The notes: generated by a model not told the origin, from the letters alone. Shown: positions 1 to 7,652, numbered from the stretch's first letter. The stretch is DNA of 64,000 nt from Sporomusa malonica (GCF_900176355.1 NZ_FWXI01000001.1:62001-126000), one strand, 5' to 3'. Translations and numbers: made by a program.

Positions 1-1101
1 GGGCTGAAAAAATGCCAAGCTTCTTACATACAGGCAAGTTCGGAAGCAACCAAGTGGGAAGAACCCTACTTCTTCCGCTGCCGTGCCGGTTTGGTTATCT
101 GGGTGGTGCCTATCATCATCAACGGAGCTTCGCTCGGAAGTATTATTTGTGGGCAGGTTCTACTATGGAAACCGGACCACTTTTTCTATCATGAACTACG
201 TAAGCTCAATCCTGAGGTAGAGGATTTCGAAGAACTTGAAAGAATGGTGAAACAGTTAACCATCGTAACACCTGATCGTTTTCAGGCCGCTGCGGATGTA
301 TTGTTTATGATCGTTAATCAGCTAATGAAACACGATTTGCACATTTTAGAGAAAATCGGCGAAAATAAAATGAAACAGCAAATCCACGAGGCATTGGAGG
401 AACGCAAAAAACAAAAGGCCACCACTGTAAGAGCTGATATTGATTATGGAATATATTTCAAGAGGGAACGTAGCTTTCTTCGCTTTATTCGGTTGGGGGA
501 TAAGCCTCAGGCCGAAAAGAGTCTCCAAAGTCTCTTACCGCTCTTGTTTATTAAAACGATTGGTGATCAGGTAACGATTAAAAGGCGGATTATCGAGCTG
601 GCAAGCATAACTTCACGGGCTGCGGTTGAGGGTGGTGCAGAGGCAGAAAGAGTAACGACTTTGCTGCAGCAATTTTACCAGAGAGTCGACAATTCCCAGC
701 AAATGGAGGAGTTTTTCTTCCACTTACAACAACTAGTTGCAGCTTTTTTAAACCATGGTCAATCTCTAGTTGATAAAAAATACAATGGATTGGTAAGTGA
801 CGCAAAAAAAATTATCATGGAAAGTTATTCACAAAATATCAAAATTGAGGATGTAGCGGCTCACCTGTTTATAAGCCCATCTCACCTATCACGGCTTTTT
901 CGGCAAGAACTCGGTTGTACTGTCAATGACTATATCACCCGAGTAAGGGTAGAACATGCCGTCGAGTTAATGAAAAATCCAGGGCTAAGTGTTGCTCAGG
1001 TCTCTCAATCAGTCGGATTTCAAAGTCAAAGTTATTTTGCCAAAGTATTTAGTAAATATATTGGCGTTGCCCCATTGATTTACCGTAATAGTTTATCATA
1101 G
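1..1101 (+). CDS. PocR-domain AraC-family transcriptional regulator (5' end cut by window edge)
   Basis: The reading frame is open from base 1, so the gene begins upstream; ATG codons inside it are not taken as the start. The first visible residues (two Cys about 22 residues apart, then RAGLVIWVVPI and a GQV motif) look like the C-terminal half of a PocR ligand-binding domain. A helical linker of about 150 residues follows, then a typical AraC double helix-turn-helix in the last 100 residues (motifs VAAHLFISPSHLSRLFR and VSQSVGFQSQSYFAKVF). It ends 13 nt before a corrinoid-protein gene and upstream of the methanol methyltransferase genes, so it probably senses a C1 substrate or corrinoid state and activates them. 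The ligand is not visible. Family call is firm; the role is inferred from position. Confidence 0.85.
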   Translation, partial: GLKKCQASYIQASSEATKWEEPYFFRCRAGLVIWVVPIIINGASLGSIICGQVLLWKPDHFFYHELRKLNPEVEDFEELERMVKQLTIVTPDRFQAAADVLFMIVNQLMKHDLHILEKIGENKMKQQIHEALEERKKQKATTVRADIDYGIYFKRERSFLRFIRLGDKPQAEKSLQSLLPLLFIKTIGDQVTIKRRIIELASITSRAAVEGGAEAERVTTLLQQFYQRVDNSQQMEEFFFHLQQLVAAFLNHGQSLVDKKYNGLVSDAKKIIMESYSQNIKIEDVAAHLFISPSHLSRLFRQELGCTVNDYITRVRVEHAVELMKNPGLSVAQVSQSVGFQSQSYFAKVFSKYIGVAPLIYRNSLS

Positions 1102-1114
1102 CGGGAGGTTCTAT

Positions 1115-1810
1115 ATGATCTACATGGAGATTATTGAAGGCGTCAAACGTGGTGAGGCGGAAAGAGTGCTGGAACTTTGCCTCAAAGCTTTTTCTTTAGG
1201 GTATCCTGCCCTCTCCATACTAGAGAAAGGACTCATTGTGGGCATGGATGAGGTAGCAAATAAATATAGTCATCGACGGGTTATTGTACCTGAGGTACTA
1301 ATGTCTGCCAGAGCTATACATGCTGGCCTATCTATCTTAGAACCGCATTTAAAAAACAAGGCTAAGCGACGAACAGGTACCATTGTAATCGGCACTGTAG
1401 CGGGGGACTTGCATGATATCGGGAAGAATCTGGTGAAACTAATGGTGAAAAGTACGGGAGCTCTTGTTGTTGATTTGGGAATTGATGTTACGCCACAGAA
1501 ATTTGTCCAGACAGTAGAAAAAACAAACGCAGAGATACTGATGATGGCTGCTTTGTTAACTACCACTATGCCGGTAATGAGACGAGTCATTGTTGCTTTG
1601 GAAGAGGCGGGGCTGCGGAAAGGCATGTTAGTTGCCATCGGCGGTGCTCCGGTGGACGAGAGCTTTGCCCGGGAAATCGGCGCTGATTGTTATTTCAAGT
1701 GTGCCACAGATGCAAAACAGTTCTTAGAGCTCAACTTAAATAAAATTGTGTTACGACGGAAACAGGCATTGCTCGAAAATTACAAAAAACCTGCAAGTGT
1801 AGAGTGTTAA
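1115..1810 (+). CDS. Corrinoid-binding protein, MtaC/MtbC type, paired with the regulator
   Basis: A 231-residue protein with the two domains of methyltransferase corrinoid proteins: a helical cap (about 1-85) and a B12-binding Rossmann domain. The base-off/His-on motif DLHDIG lies at 98-103, with His100 as the expected lower axial ligand of cobalt. GGAPVDESFAREIGAD near 180-195 is the usual second loop. GGGAGG lies just before the ATG. It has no methyltransferase gene beside it: it sits between the PocR-AraC gene and a strong terminator. It is clearly paralogous to the MtaC at 2167 but has a longer, basic C-terminal tail. It could be an alternative methyl carrier or a corrinoid partner of the regulator. 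The family is certain, the substrate is not. Confidence 0.88.
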   Translation: MIYMEIIEGVKRGEAERVLELCLKAFSLGYPALSILEKGLIVGMDEVANKYSHRRVIVPEVLMSARAIHAGLSILEPHLKNKAKRRTGTIVIGTVAGDLHDIGKNLVKLMVKSTGALVVDLGIDVTPQKFVQTVEKTNAEILMMAALLTTTMPVMRRVIVALEEAGLRKGMLVAIGGAPVDESFAREIGADCYFKCATDAKQFLELNLNKIVLRRKQALLENYKKPASVEC

Positions 1811-1818
1811 ATTAAGCG

Positions 1819-1859
1819 ATAGCCGACCCTTCAAAACAAAGGGGCGGCTATTTAGTTTT
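1819..1859 (+). terminator. Intrinsic terminator after the regulator-corrinoid pair
   Basis: An 11-bp stem (1819-1829 with 1841-1851, one A-G mismatch) with an 11-nt loop is followed by TTAGTTTTT. It separates the regulator/corrinoid unit from the mtaCB unit, so the latter needs its own promoter. Confidence 0.85.
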
Positions 1860-1903
1860 TGTAGGGAAGACTGTGAGCTTTAGCAGACTGAAAAGAACTA
1901 TAT

Positions 1904-2026
1904 ATGTATCCACTTTTTGGCTGTGAAGAGGTAGTTGTATTTTTCTTCACGTATTTACTGATGCACGGAATGTATCCAAAAGAGCAGAACTGTAATGCAT
2001 TCTTAAGTGCCCTTTGATGATATAAT
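1904..2026 (+). promoter_or_regulatory. Candidate mta promoter with 9-bp direct repeats
   Basis: The 356-nt gap 1811-2166 holds the terminator, this region and a mini-ORF. TATAAT at 2021-2026 has an extended TG at 2018-2019 and a poor -35, as expected for an activated promoter. The 9-mer ATGTATCCA occurs twice, at 1904-1912 and 1970-1978, 66 bp (about six helical turns) apart and upstream of the -10. These are candidate half-sites for the adjacent AraC-type regulator. The assignment is inference from spacing and repetition. Confidence 0.45.
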
Positions 2027-2079
2027 GAAACCAGTAAAGGAAATATATGGGATTGACATGGGGGTTGAAGGAGGTGGAT

Positions 2080-2124
2080 ATGCCTATTCAAAAAGCAAAA
2101 TATTGGGTTTTATCATCCGAATAA
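2080..2124 (+). CDS. Possible 14-codon leader peptide upstream of mtaC
   Basis: ATG at 2080 is preceded by a near-perfect Shine-Dalgarno (AAGGAGGTGGAT). It opens a 14-residue frame, MPIQKAKYWVLSSE, ending with TAA 42 nt before mtaC. The quality of the ribosome site is the only argument; the peptide resembles nothing I know. It may be a translated leader or chance. Confidence 0.35.
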   Translation: MPIQKAKYWVLSSE

Positions 2125-2166
2125 CCTAAATGTATTAGCAAAAAGGAATTAAGAGGGGGAAGCGAA

Positions 2167-2799
2167 ATGGATTTAAGTCAACTTTCACTTGCTGTTCAAA
2201 AGGGTAGTGCTGCAAAAGCAAAACAAATGGTTACTGAGGCTCTTGCTGAGAAAGTAGAACCGTCAGAAATATTAAATAATGGCTTAATTGCTGCTATGGC
2301 CGCTGTTGGAGAGAAGTTTAAAAATAACGAAATGTATGTACCTGAAATGCTTATGGCCGCTAAAGCCATGAATACGTGCATGCTGGTATTGGAGCCTGTA
2401 CTGACTGCTACGGGTGTTAAACCGATCGGTAAGGCTGTAATCGGTACTGTAAAAGGCGATTTACACGATATCGGGAAAAACCTGGTTCGTATGATGTTAA
2501 AAGGCGCTGGTATTGAAATGTATGATCTTGGTATCGACGTTTCTGCTGAAGCCTTCTTGAATAAAGCCAAAGAGGTTAACGCTGATATGGTTTGCCTTTC
2601 AGCGCTGCTTACTACCACAATGCCTTACATGAAGAGTGTTGTCGAGGAATTTGAAAAAGCAGGATATCGGGATAAAGTTGTATTTTTGATCGGCGGCGCT
2701 CCAGTCAGCGAAAACTATTGCAAGAGTATTAAGGCAGATTATTATGCTGACGATGCTGTCGCTGCGGTTGACGTTGCTAAAAAAATCCTAGCTAAATAA
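2167..2799 (+). CDS. mtaC: Methanol-specific corrinoid protein MtaC
   Basis: A 210-residue methyl carrier: helical cap (about 1-85) plus B12-binding domain with DLHDIG at 98-103 (His100 lower ligand) and a GGAPVSENYCKSI loop near 178-190. The cobalt accepts the methanol methyl group from MtaB and passes it to a second methyltransferase. RBS AGAGGGGGAAGCGAA precedes the ATG. mtaB follows after 15 nt, the arrangement known for methanol:corrinoid methyltransferase operons in methanogens and acetogens. The methanol call rests on the strong identity of the adjacent MtaB. Confidence 0.92.
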   Translation: MDLSQLSLAVQKGSAAKAKQMVTEALAEKVEPSEILNNGLIAAMAAVGEKFKNNEMYVPEMLMAAKAMNTCMLVLEPVLTATGVKPIGKAVIGTVKGDLHDIGKNLVRMMLKGAGIEMYDLGIDVSAEAFLNKAKEVNADMVCLSALLTTTMPYMKSVVEEFEKAGYRDKVVFLIGGAPVSENYCKSIKADYYADDAVAAVDVAKKILAK

Positions 2800-2814
2800 A
2801 GGAGGCGTGTACAA

Positions 2815-4194
2815 ATGGCAAAATCTTTTGATAAATTAGCTTATAACTCCCTTAACGATTTTGTATATGGGAGCGCACCTTATCCAGTTACGTGCAAGAA
2901 CGGAATGGTCATCGGCGGCGGTATTATTTATCCGGAACTGAATATTACCCTGCCGCCTATCGAAGTTAGTGCAAGTACTATGCCCGAAATCAAAGAAATA
3001 TATACCGAAATAATTAATGGTGCTTTAAAACGCGCTGTGGAGTTATATGCACCAGGTGTTGTTGTTGAGTTTGAGATGTTGCCAGAAATGACACTTGTTC
3101 CTGAATGGGGCATTGAAATTAATAATCTATTGCGCAACACCATGTGGGAGTATGAAGCGAAATACGGATTGAAAAGTGCTTTACGCGCTACTCCTGGTGA
3201 TGTACGTGAATTTAAGCGCCCGCCGCTTATGCGTCAAGGAGAAATCCTGGATAATCTGCTCAGAACTATCGAAGGATCTGCCAAAGGTGGAGCTGATTTC
3301 ATTGCTATCGAATCTACTGGCGGTAAAGAAATTCACGATGATGCTCTTGTTAATGCTGATCTTACCAAAGTTATCTTTGCACTAGGCGTCATGGGTTGCA
3401 GAGATATGAAATTCCTCTGGGAAAAAATCGTAGATGTTTCAAGAGAAAACGGTTCTATTCCATCTGGTGATACAGCGTGCGGTTTTGCCAATACTGCCTT
3501 TGCTCTCGCCCATAAAAACTTTATTCCCAATTCTTTTGCCGCTGTTGTAAGGGTGGCTAGTGTTGCTAGAACGCTTGCCGCTGTAGAAGCAGGGGCAGTT
3601 GGCCCGGACAAAGACTGTGGTTATGAAGGTGTTTACCTAAAAGCGATCACTGGTACACCGATTTCTATGGAAGGTAAGTCGGCAGCTTGTGCTCATCTGA
3701 GTTCGATGGGGAACGTCGCGGCTTCGGTTGCTGACCTATGGAGCAACGAATCAGTACATCCTGTTCGCCTCTTATCAGATATTGCAACTACTGTTTCCAT
3801 GGAGCAGTTAATTTATGATTGCCGTCTAATGAATAAAGCCAAAGAAAGAGGCTATGGAACCACAATGCGGGACTTACTGGCTGATTCAGATTCAAAATAT
3901 GATCCTCAAGCTTATGTAATCAGTCCTAAGGTAGTTTTCGAAATTAGCCAAGAGTTAGTAAAAGCCAAGACTCCTTTCCTAAGAACCAAAGCAGGTGCTA
4001 AGTTGGCAGTTGAGGCCATTCGAAAAGGCGTTGACAAAGGCGAATTATGCATAGCTGAACGTGAAAAAGCCTGGTTAGATATCATGGATGAGCAAATCGC
4101 TGCTATTCCAGACGATGAAGAGAAATTCTGGCATGAAATCAAAGGCGAACTAGAACTGGATAAATTCATACCTTCCGAGTATGGGCTCGATTAA
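2815..4194 (+). CDS. mtaB: Methanol:cobalamin methyltransferase MtaB
   Basis: 459 residues, the usual MtaB length (about 460). It activates methanol on a zinc site and methylates MtaC. Likely zinc ligands are Glu166 (IAIESTGGKE), Cys222 (GDTACGFAN) and Cys268 (DKDCGYEG), matching the Glu-Cys-Cys pattern described for Methanosarcina MtaB. The body is a TIM-barrel-type sequence without gaps. AAGGAGG lies 11 nt before the ATG. The gene is the second of a likely mtaC-mtaB-mtrH-like operon. The high conservation makes methanol a firmer substrate call than usual for MT1 enzymes. Confidence 0.94.
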   Translation: MAKSFDKLAYNSLNDFVYGSAPYPVTCKNGMVIGGGIIYPELNITLPPIEVSASTMPEIKEIYTEIINGALKRAVELYAPGVVVEFEMLPEMTLVPEWGIEINNLLRNTMWEYEAKYGLKSALRATPGDVREFKRPPLMRQGEILDNLLRTIEGSAKGGADFIAIESTGGKEIHDDALVNADLTKVIFALGVMGCRDMKFLWEKIVDVSRENGSIPSGDTACGFANTAFALAHKNFIPNSFAAVVRVASVARTLAAVEAGAVGPDKDCGYEGVYLKAITGTPISMEGKSAACAHLSSMGNVAASVADLWSNESVHPVRLLSDIATTVSMEQLIYDCRLMNKAKERGYGTTMRDLLADSDSKYDPQAYVISPKVVFEISQELVKAKTPFLRTKAGAKLAVEAIRKGVDKGELCIAEREKAWLDIMDEQIAAIPDDEEKFWHEIKGELELDKFIPSEYGLD

Positions 4195-4247
4195 CCTGCA
4201 AAAGATCTGGGAATTTGAGCAAATATACGGAGAAGGAGGTAGCCGTT

Positions 4248-5045
4248 ATGCTAGTAGTAGGTGAACTGATCAATTCCAGCCGTAAGGCTATTACTGCGGC
4301 TATTGAGACTCAGGATGTAAAATATATTCAAAATATTGCAAAAGAACAATTGGAGGCCGGTGCCAATTATATTGACGTTAATGCTGGGATATTCGTTGGC
4401 AAAGAAGCCGAATATCTCACATGGCTGGTCAAAGTAGTGCAGGAAGCTGTGGACGCGCCCTGCTGCATTGACAGTCCGGACCCCAAATGTGTGGAAGCTG
4501 CGCTAAAAGTACATAAAGGTGTAGCAATGGTCAATTCCATCTCTCTAGAAAAAGAGCGTTATGATGCGTTGATGCCGGTGATAGCTGGAACGAACCTAAA
4601 AGTAGTTGCCTTATGCATGGGTGATGAAGGAATGCCGGAAACAACAGAGGCTAGATTGAAAATTGCCGATAAGTTGATCAATGATTTAACCAAAAATAAC
4701 GTGCCTTTGGACAACATTTATGTAGACGCCTTGGTTCAGCCGATAGCGACTAGTGACTCTTTTGGAATTGAGTTTTTGGATGCTATCCAGGCTGTTACCA
4801 CCAATTATCCAGGAGTACACACTATTTGCGGTCTATCTAATATTTCCTACGGACTGCCTAATCGCAAATTTATGAATCAAATGTTTGCGGTTATGGGCAT
4901 AGCCAAGGGGTTAGACGGGCTAATTATTAATCCGTTGGATAAGGCGATGATGGCAAGTATAATAACGGCAGAAACATTGGCCGGTCGGGACAACTTCTGC
5001 TGCAATTACCTTGAGGCTTTTCGACGGGACGCATTTGTTTGGTAG
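4248..5045 (+). CDS. MtrH/AcsE-like methyltetrahydrofolate:corrinoid methyltransferase
   Basis: 265 residues with a pterin-binding TIM-barrel signature: LVVGELINSSRK at the N-terminus, GANYIDVNAG near 47-56, CCIDSPDP near 78-85, GLSNISYGLPNR near 202-213. Known relatives (MtrH, AcsE, MtgA) move methyl groups between a corrinoid and tetrahydropterin. In this operon it should act as the second methyltransferase, carrying the methyl group from MtaC to tetrahydrofolate for the Wood-Ljungdahl pathway. This replaces MtaA, which uses coenzyme M in methanogens. The ATG at 4248 is chosen because AGAAGGAGGT lies 7 nt before it; an upstream in-frame TTG at 4215 has no such site. Confidence 0.88.
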   Translation: MLVVGELINSSRKAITAAIETQDVKYIQNIAKEQLEAGANYIDVNAGIFVGKEAEYLTWLVKVVQEAVDAPCCIDSPDPKCVEAALKVHKGVAMVNSISLEKERYDALMPVIAGTNLKVVALCMGDEGMPETTEARLKIADKLINDLTKNNVPLDNIYVDALVQPIATSDSFGIEFLDAIQAVTTNYPGVHTICGLSNISYGLPNRKFMNQMFAVMGIAKGLDGLIINPLDKAMMASIITAETLAGRDNFCCNYLEAFRRDAFVW

Positions 5046-5046
5046 C

Positions 5047-5104
5047 TTAGGCAGTGGCAAAGGGGGTTGTCTCCAGCATTATGGTGATAGCCCTCTATGC
5101 CTAA
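5047..5104 (+). other. Imperfect long hairpin between the mtrH-like and cobW-like genes
   Basis: TTAGGCA at 5047-5053 pairs with TGCCTAA at 5098-5104, and a GGGG/CCCTC pairing lies inside. There is no T-run, so it is not a standard terminator. It may be an mRNA processing or stability element separating the methyltransferase genes from the GTPase. Confidence 0.35.
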
Positions 5105-5162
5105 TAATATGCATATCACTTGTATTTATTCCGGAATTTTCCCAGCAACAAGGAGGGTAACA

Positions 5163-5756
5163 ATGCGTATTATACTTTTCGGCGGTTTTCTAGGTTCCGG
5201 AAAGACTACAACTATGTTGCAGGTAGCAAAATATCTGACAACGACTCGACAAGAGACGGTCGCTATTATTGAAAATGAAATCGGTGCAGCTGGTATTGAT
5301 GATAAACTTTTTTCTGATAGTGGTTTAAAAGTAAAAAAGTTATTTGGGGGATGCGTTTGCTGCCAAATAACTAGTGACCTACTAAGAGCTGTTGAGAGTA
5401 TTCATACGTCACTTAGTCCGGACTGGCTTATGATCGAAATGACTGGTTTGGCGTACCCCTCCAAGACAGCTAAAATACTTAAAACGCATAGTAAGAGTTA
5501 CTCAGCTTTCAAGATAGTTACTATCGTTGACCGTGGACGATGGTCTGAACTAATAGCTATGCTAAAGCCGCTTGTTATTGGACAGGTGTCAGGGAGTGAT
5601 CTAATTGTGCTTAATAAAGCGGACATTGCCGGTGAAGAGTTGCAGAAGATTGAAAGCGAGTTACGGGAAATTGACGCACACATAAAGGTTGTAGCGACTA
5701 GTGCTGTCAGCAAGTTACCTAGTGACGTGCTTGAGGAGGTCATATATTGTGAATAG
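5163..5756 (+). CDS. Short CobW/HypB-type G3E GTPase
   Basis: 197 residues. Walker A GGFLGSGKTT lies at 7-16, the metal-site CxCC motif (FGGCVCC) at Cys64, Cys66 and Cys67, and the guanine-specificity motif NKAD at 151-154. It is only the GTPase domain: the C-terminal CobW_C domain of typical CobW/YjiA proteins (300-400 residues) is absent. Known G3E proteins load metals (Zn, Co, Ni) or cofactors into client enzymes. Here plausible clients are the zinc enzyme MtaB or corrinoid activation, but that is inference. The ATG at 5163 follows AAGGAGGGTAACA; an upstream in-frame ATG at 5097 lacks an RBS. The next gene overlaps its 3' end by 8 nt, so the two are translationally coupled. Confidence 0.85.
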   Translation: MRIILFGGFLGSGKTTTMLQVAKYLTTTRQETVAIIENEIGAAGIDDKLFSDSGLKVKKLFGGCVCCQITSDLLRAVESIHTSLSPDWLMIEMTGLAYPSKTAKILKTHSKSYSAFKIVTIVDRGRWSELIAMLKPLVIGQVSGSDLIVLNKADIAGEELQKIESELREIDAHIKVVATSAVSKLPSDVLEEVIYCE

Positions 5757-6180
5757 TGAGGCCACTGTATATAGCCAAAGTCGTTATATCATTTTTAGAA
5801 ACAATATTACAACTCTAGAAGCTGAACGGTTATTACGAGAGCTTGTGATGTCAATTGGAAGAGAGCTCGCCTATAACGAGGTTATTCTAGGTCATATAAA
5901 AGTTCTTGCCAAGTTATTGCAACCTGTGGCAGAACATTTTCTCTTTTTGTCCCTGACTAGATTAGACCAGATAGATGTAGTCCCTTCGGAGTGTTGGCCT
6001 AAGGAAGGTGACGTTATTATAGATCGCTTGAAAGTATATGTGAATGTCCTCGTCTTTGGACATACAATGAGTAAAGTTGAAGAAGTGGTAAATAACGCTC
6101 TAAAGAGTTCAGGAGGATGTGCTTATAGAGCTCTTATCAGCGATTTTCATTCAGGGATTGGGCGGGGAATAAATCTTTAG
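5749..6180 (+). CDS. Unknown protein coupled to the CobW-like GTPase
   Basis: A 143-residue soluble protein I do not recognise. The GTG at 5749 is chosen because GAGGAGGT lies 8 nt upstream and because it overlaps the GTPase stop, a sign of translational coupling. The first 90 residues look alpha-helical and acidic/aliphatic. The C-terminal half (RLKVYVNVLVFGHTMSKVEE) suggests beta-alpha packing. A single Cys lies in SSGGCAYRAL. A possible reading is that it supplies in trans the C-terminal function missing from the short GTPase. It is the last gene of the methanol cluster on this strand. Confidence 0.7.
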   Translation: MNSEATVYSQSRYIIFRNNITTLEAERLLRELVMSIGRELAYNEVILGHIKVLAKLLQPVAEHFLFLSLTRLDQIDVVPSECWPKEGDVIIDRLKVYVNVLVFGHTMSKVEEVVNNALKSSGGCAYRALISDFHSGIGRGINL

Positions 6181-6328
6181 TGCAAGATGAGTTGAACTGA
6201 TTTGATTCTAATTAACAATTTCCTGAATTTATAAAAATTATAGCATAAATTCCAAAGAATGTAAAAGAATTATCTGCAGTCCTATCGCGAAAAAAATGTT
6301 GAATTTTAGGATGCAAAATACTTCATGG

Positions 6329-6368
6329 GCTGTCAAAAGCTGATAAATGCTTATTGATGGCTCTTTTC
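6329..6368 (+). terminator. Weak candidate terminator after the methanol cluster
   Basis: An 8-bp stem with two G-T pairs (6329-6336 with 6354-6361) is followed by TCTTTTCT. It is the only hairpin with a T-rich tail in the gap 6181-6430. The pairing is weak, so confidence is low. Confidence 0.3.
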
Positions 6369-6430
6369 TAGAGTATTCGCTAATTGACGATATATAACAA
6401 GGGAAGGTAGCGGAATAGGAGGGCCTATCT

Positions 6431-6799
6431 ATGAATTTTGGTGATAAGGTACGATATATTCGTGAAAAGTTCTCATTAACTACCACACAGTTGGCAAAGT
6501 TATTAAACGTGACGCAGTCGTACGTATCACACGTAGAAAACAACCGCCGACAGTTTGGTCGCGACAAAATTGTTGTATTAGCCAAGGAACTACAAATCCC
6601 TGTTGAATTTTTTCTGCGTGAAGATGTGGATACGTTAGAGCAAATCAGAGTTTCTGATGGGTTGGAAGCATTATTTAATGATGAAAGGTACCCCAACTAT
6701 TTCGGTGTAGTGGACTATGCAGTCAAGGCTGGCATTCGCCCCGAAGAATTGGAACAGGCGATAGAATTTATAAAGAATATAAGACACAAGACGAGATGA
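6431..6799 (+). CDS. XRE-family helix-turn-helix regulator
   Basis: 122 residues with an N-terminal HTH_3 domain (about 5-60: VRYIREKFSLTTTQLAKLL, then QSYVSHVENNRRQFGRDK) and a C-terminal helical extension without a recognised sensor domain. TAGGAGGGCC precedes the ATG. It stands alone between the methanol cluster and the DUF2325 leader and could regulate either. Its target is not visible. Confidence 0.85.
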   Translation: MNFGDKVRYIREKFSLTTTQLAKLLNVTQSYVSHVENNRRQFGRDKIVVLAKELQIPVEFFLREDVDTLEQIRVSDGLEALFNDERYPNYFGVVDYAVKAGIRPEELEQAIEFIKNIRHKTR

Positions 6800-6927
6800 A
6801 GTTTGCCGTAATCTTTAGGAGTTCATTGAAAAGAATAAGCGTCCGAGTTGGTCCGCTATTGTAACGCAATTAACAGTGAAACCAAGGATAATTTTGTAAA
6901 AATAAAGAATAAAGTTGCATTTAGGGG

Positions 6928-6957
6928 TTGACACCCATTTATACTTTGTGCTAACAT
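6928..6957 (+). promoter_or_regulatory. Sigma-A-type promoter for the DUF2325 unit
   Basis: TTGACA at 6928-6933 and TAACAT at 6952-6957 are 18 bp apart. Transcription should start near 6964, about 20 nt before the first of two hairpin/terminator units. It lies in the 371-nt gap 6800-7170, which otherwise holds only those leader elements. Confidence 0.7.
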
Positions 6958-6983
6958 GAGCCTAATCAATTAAATCGTATATC

Positions 6984-7044
6984 GCTGACCGGAATACCGG
7001 AGGCAATCGGTGGCTGTAACCCCAGCCGCGATTGCCTCTTTTTT
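6984..7044 (+). ncRNA. Leader RNA unit A: GCTGA, small hairpin, terminator
   Basis: GCTGA (6984-6988) is followed directly by a 4-bp hairpin (CCGG 6989-6992, loop AATA, CCGG 6997-7000). A strong terminator follows: 10-bp stem 7000-7009 with 7029-7038, capped by a second 6-bp stem 7011-7016/7023-7028, then T6. The last base of the small hairpin is the first base of the terminator stem. The same layout repeats at 7077 and 63377, with compensating changes in the stem. It looks like an attenuator, but no known riboswitch class matches. Confidence 0.65.
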
Positions 7045-7076
7045 ATTTGATTGTGGTCACAATTGAGATGAGTATT

Positions 7077-7144
7077 GCTGACTGGGAATATCCAGAGGCA
7101 ACTGAAGTTCTACCTGAAAATAGAATTTTGGTTGTCTCTTTTTT
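7077..7144 (+). ncRNA. Leader RNA unit B: second tandem copy
   Basis: GCTGA (7077-7081) is followed by a 5-bp hairpin (CTGGG 7082-7086, loop AATA, TCCAG 7091-7095). The terminator stem 7095-7102/7131-7138 has an inner AT-rich stem 7105-7112/7121-7128, then T6. Compared with unit A, both stems have changed sequence while keeping pairing, and GCTGA, AATA and GAGGCAA are kept. It ends 26 nt before the DUF2325 start codon, so readthrough of two consecutive terminators would be needed for expression from the upstream promoter. Confidence 0.65.
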
Positions 7145-7170
7145 GACTAATTTAAGTAGGAGATGAGGAT

Positions 7171-7455
7171 ATGACGGCTATGGTCATAGGTGCTGATTAC
7201 CTGGGGGCAATTGAAGGAAAAATGCGGGATATGGGCATAACCGAGATCGCTCATATTAAGGGCCGGAACCCTGGCGAGGTAAAAAAGTTCAATATACCCA
7301 AGAGTGCTGCTTTCGTCTTAGTGTTTACCGATTATATCAATCACAACATGGCTAAAGTGGTAAAAAGTCATGCGAAAGCTCAGTCGGTTCCGTTGGTTTA
7401 TGCAAAACGGTCATGGTGTGCCGTTGAGCGCAAACTGGCTGGGCTAGGCCTGTAG
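7171..7455 (+). CDS. DUF2325 protein
   Basis: 94 residues matching the small DUF2325 family: MVIGADYLGAIEGKMRDMG at the start, then FTDYINHNMAKVVKSHAK and a VYAKRSW motif. The fold is probably a Rossmann-like alpha/beta domain; biochemical function is not established. RBS TAGGAGATGAGGAT precedes the ATG. It is preceded by two tandem leader terminators and followed, about 200 nt on, by a corrinoid protein gene. This suggests a link to corrinoid or redox metabolism, by context only. Confidence 0.8.
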   Translation: MTAMVIGADYLGAIEGKMRDMGITEIAHIKGRNPGEVKKFNIPKSAAFVLVFTDYINHNMAKVVKSHAKAQSVPLVYAKRSWCAVERKLAGLGL

Positions 7456-7652
7456 TAGCTGAAATTTACTGAAGAATGCATTGCTTACGTTGAGACATGA
7501 GACAGTGCAAGATGACAAAACGTATATTCATAAACTGGTCAATGGTCCTTGGCATTAAGACGAATTTATCCACATTGCTCCGTATAAAACAGTTCAGGAG
7601 GAAGAATTCGGGATTGGCGTCAAGTAAATTAAATATCATGGGAGGGCTTGAA

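Noticed and set aside
1811-2166. Cobalamin riboswitch upstream of the mta genes
   Set aside because: No B12-box-like block (GCCACTG) or long aptamer fold was seen; the region has a terminator, direct repeats and a mini-ORF.
7497-7652. Longer start for the third corrinoid protein at ATG 7497
   Set aside because: The extra 52 residues are basic and unlike the family, and a much better RBS lies before ATG 7653.
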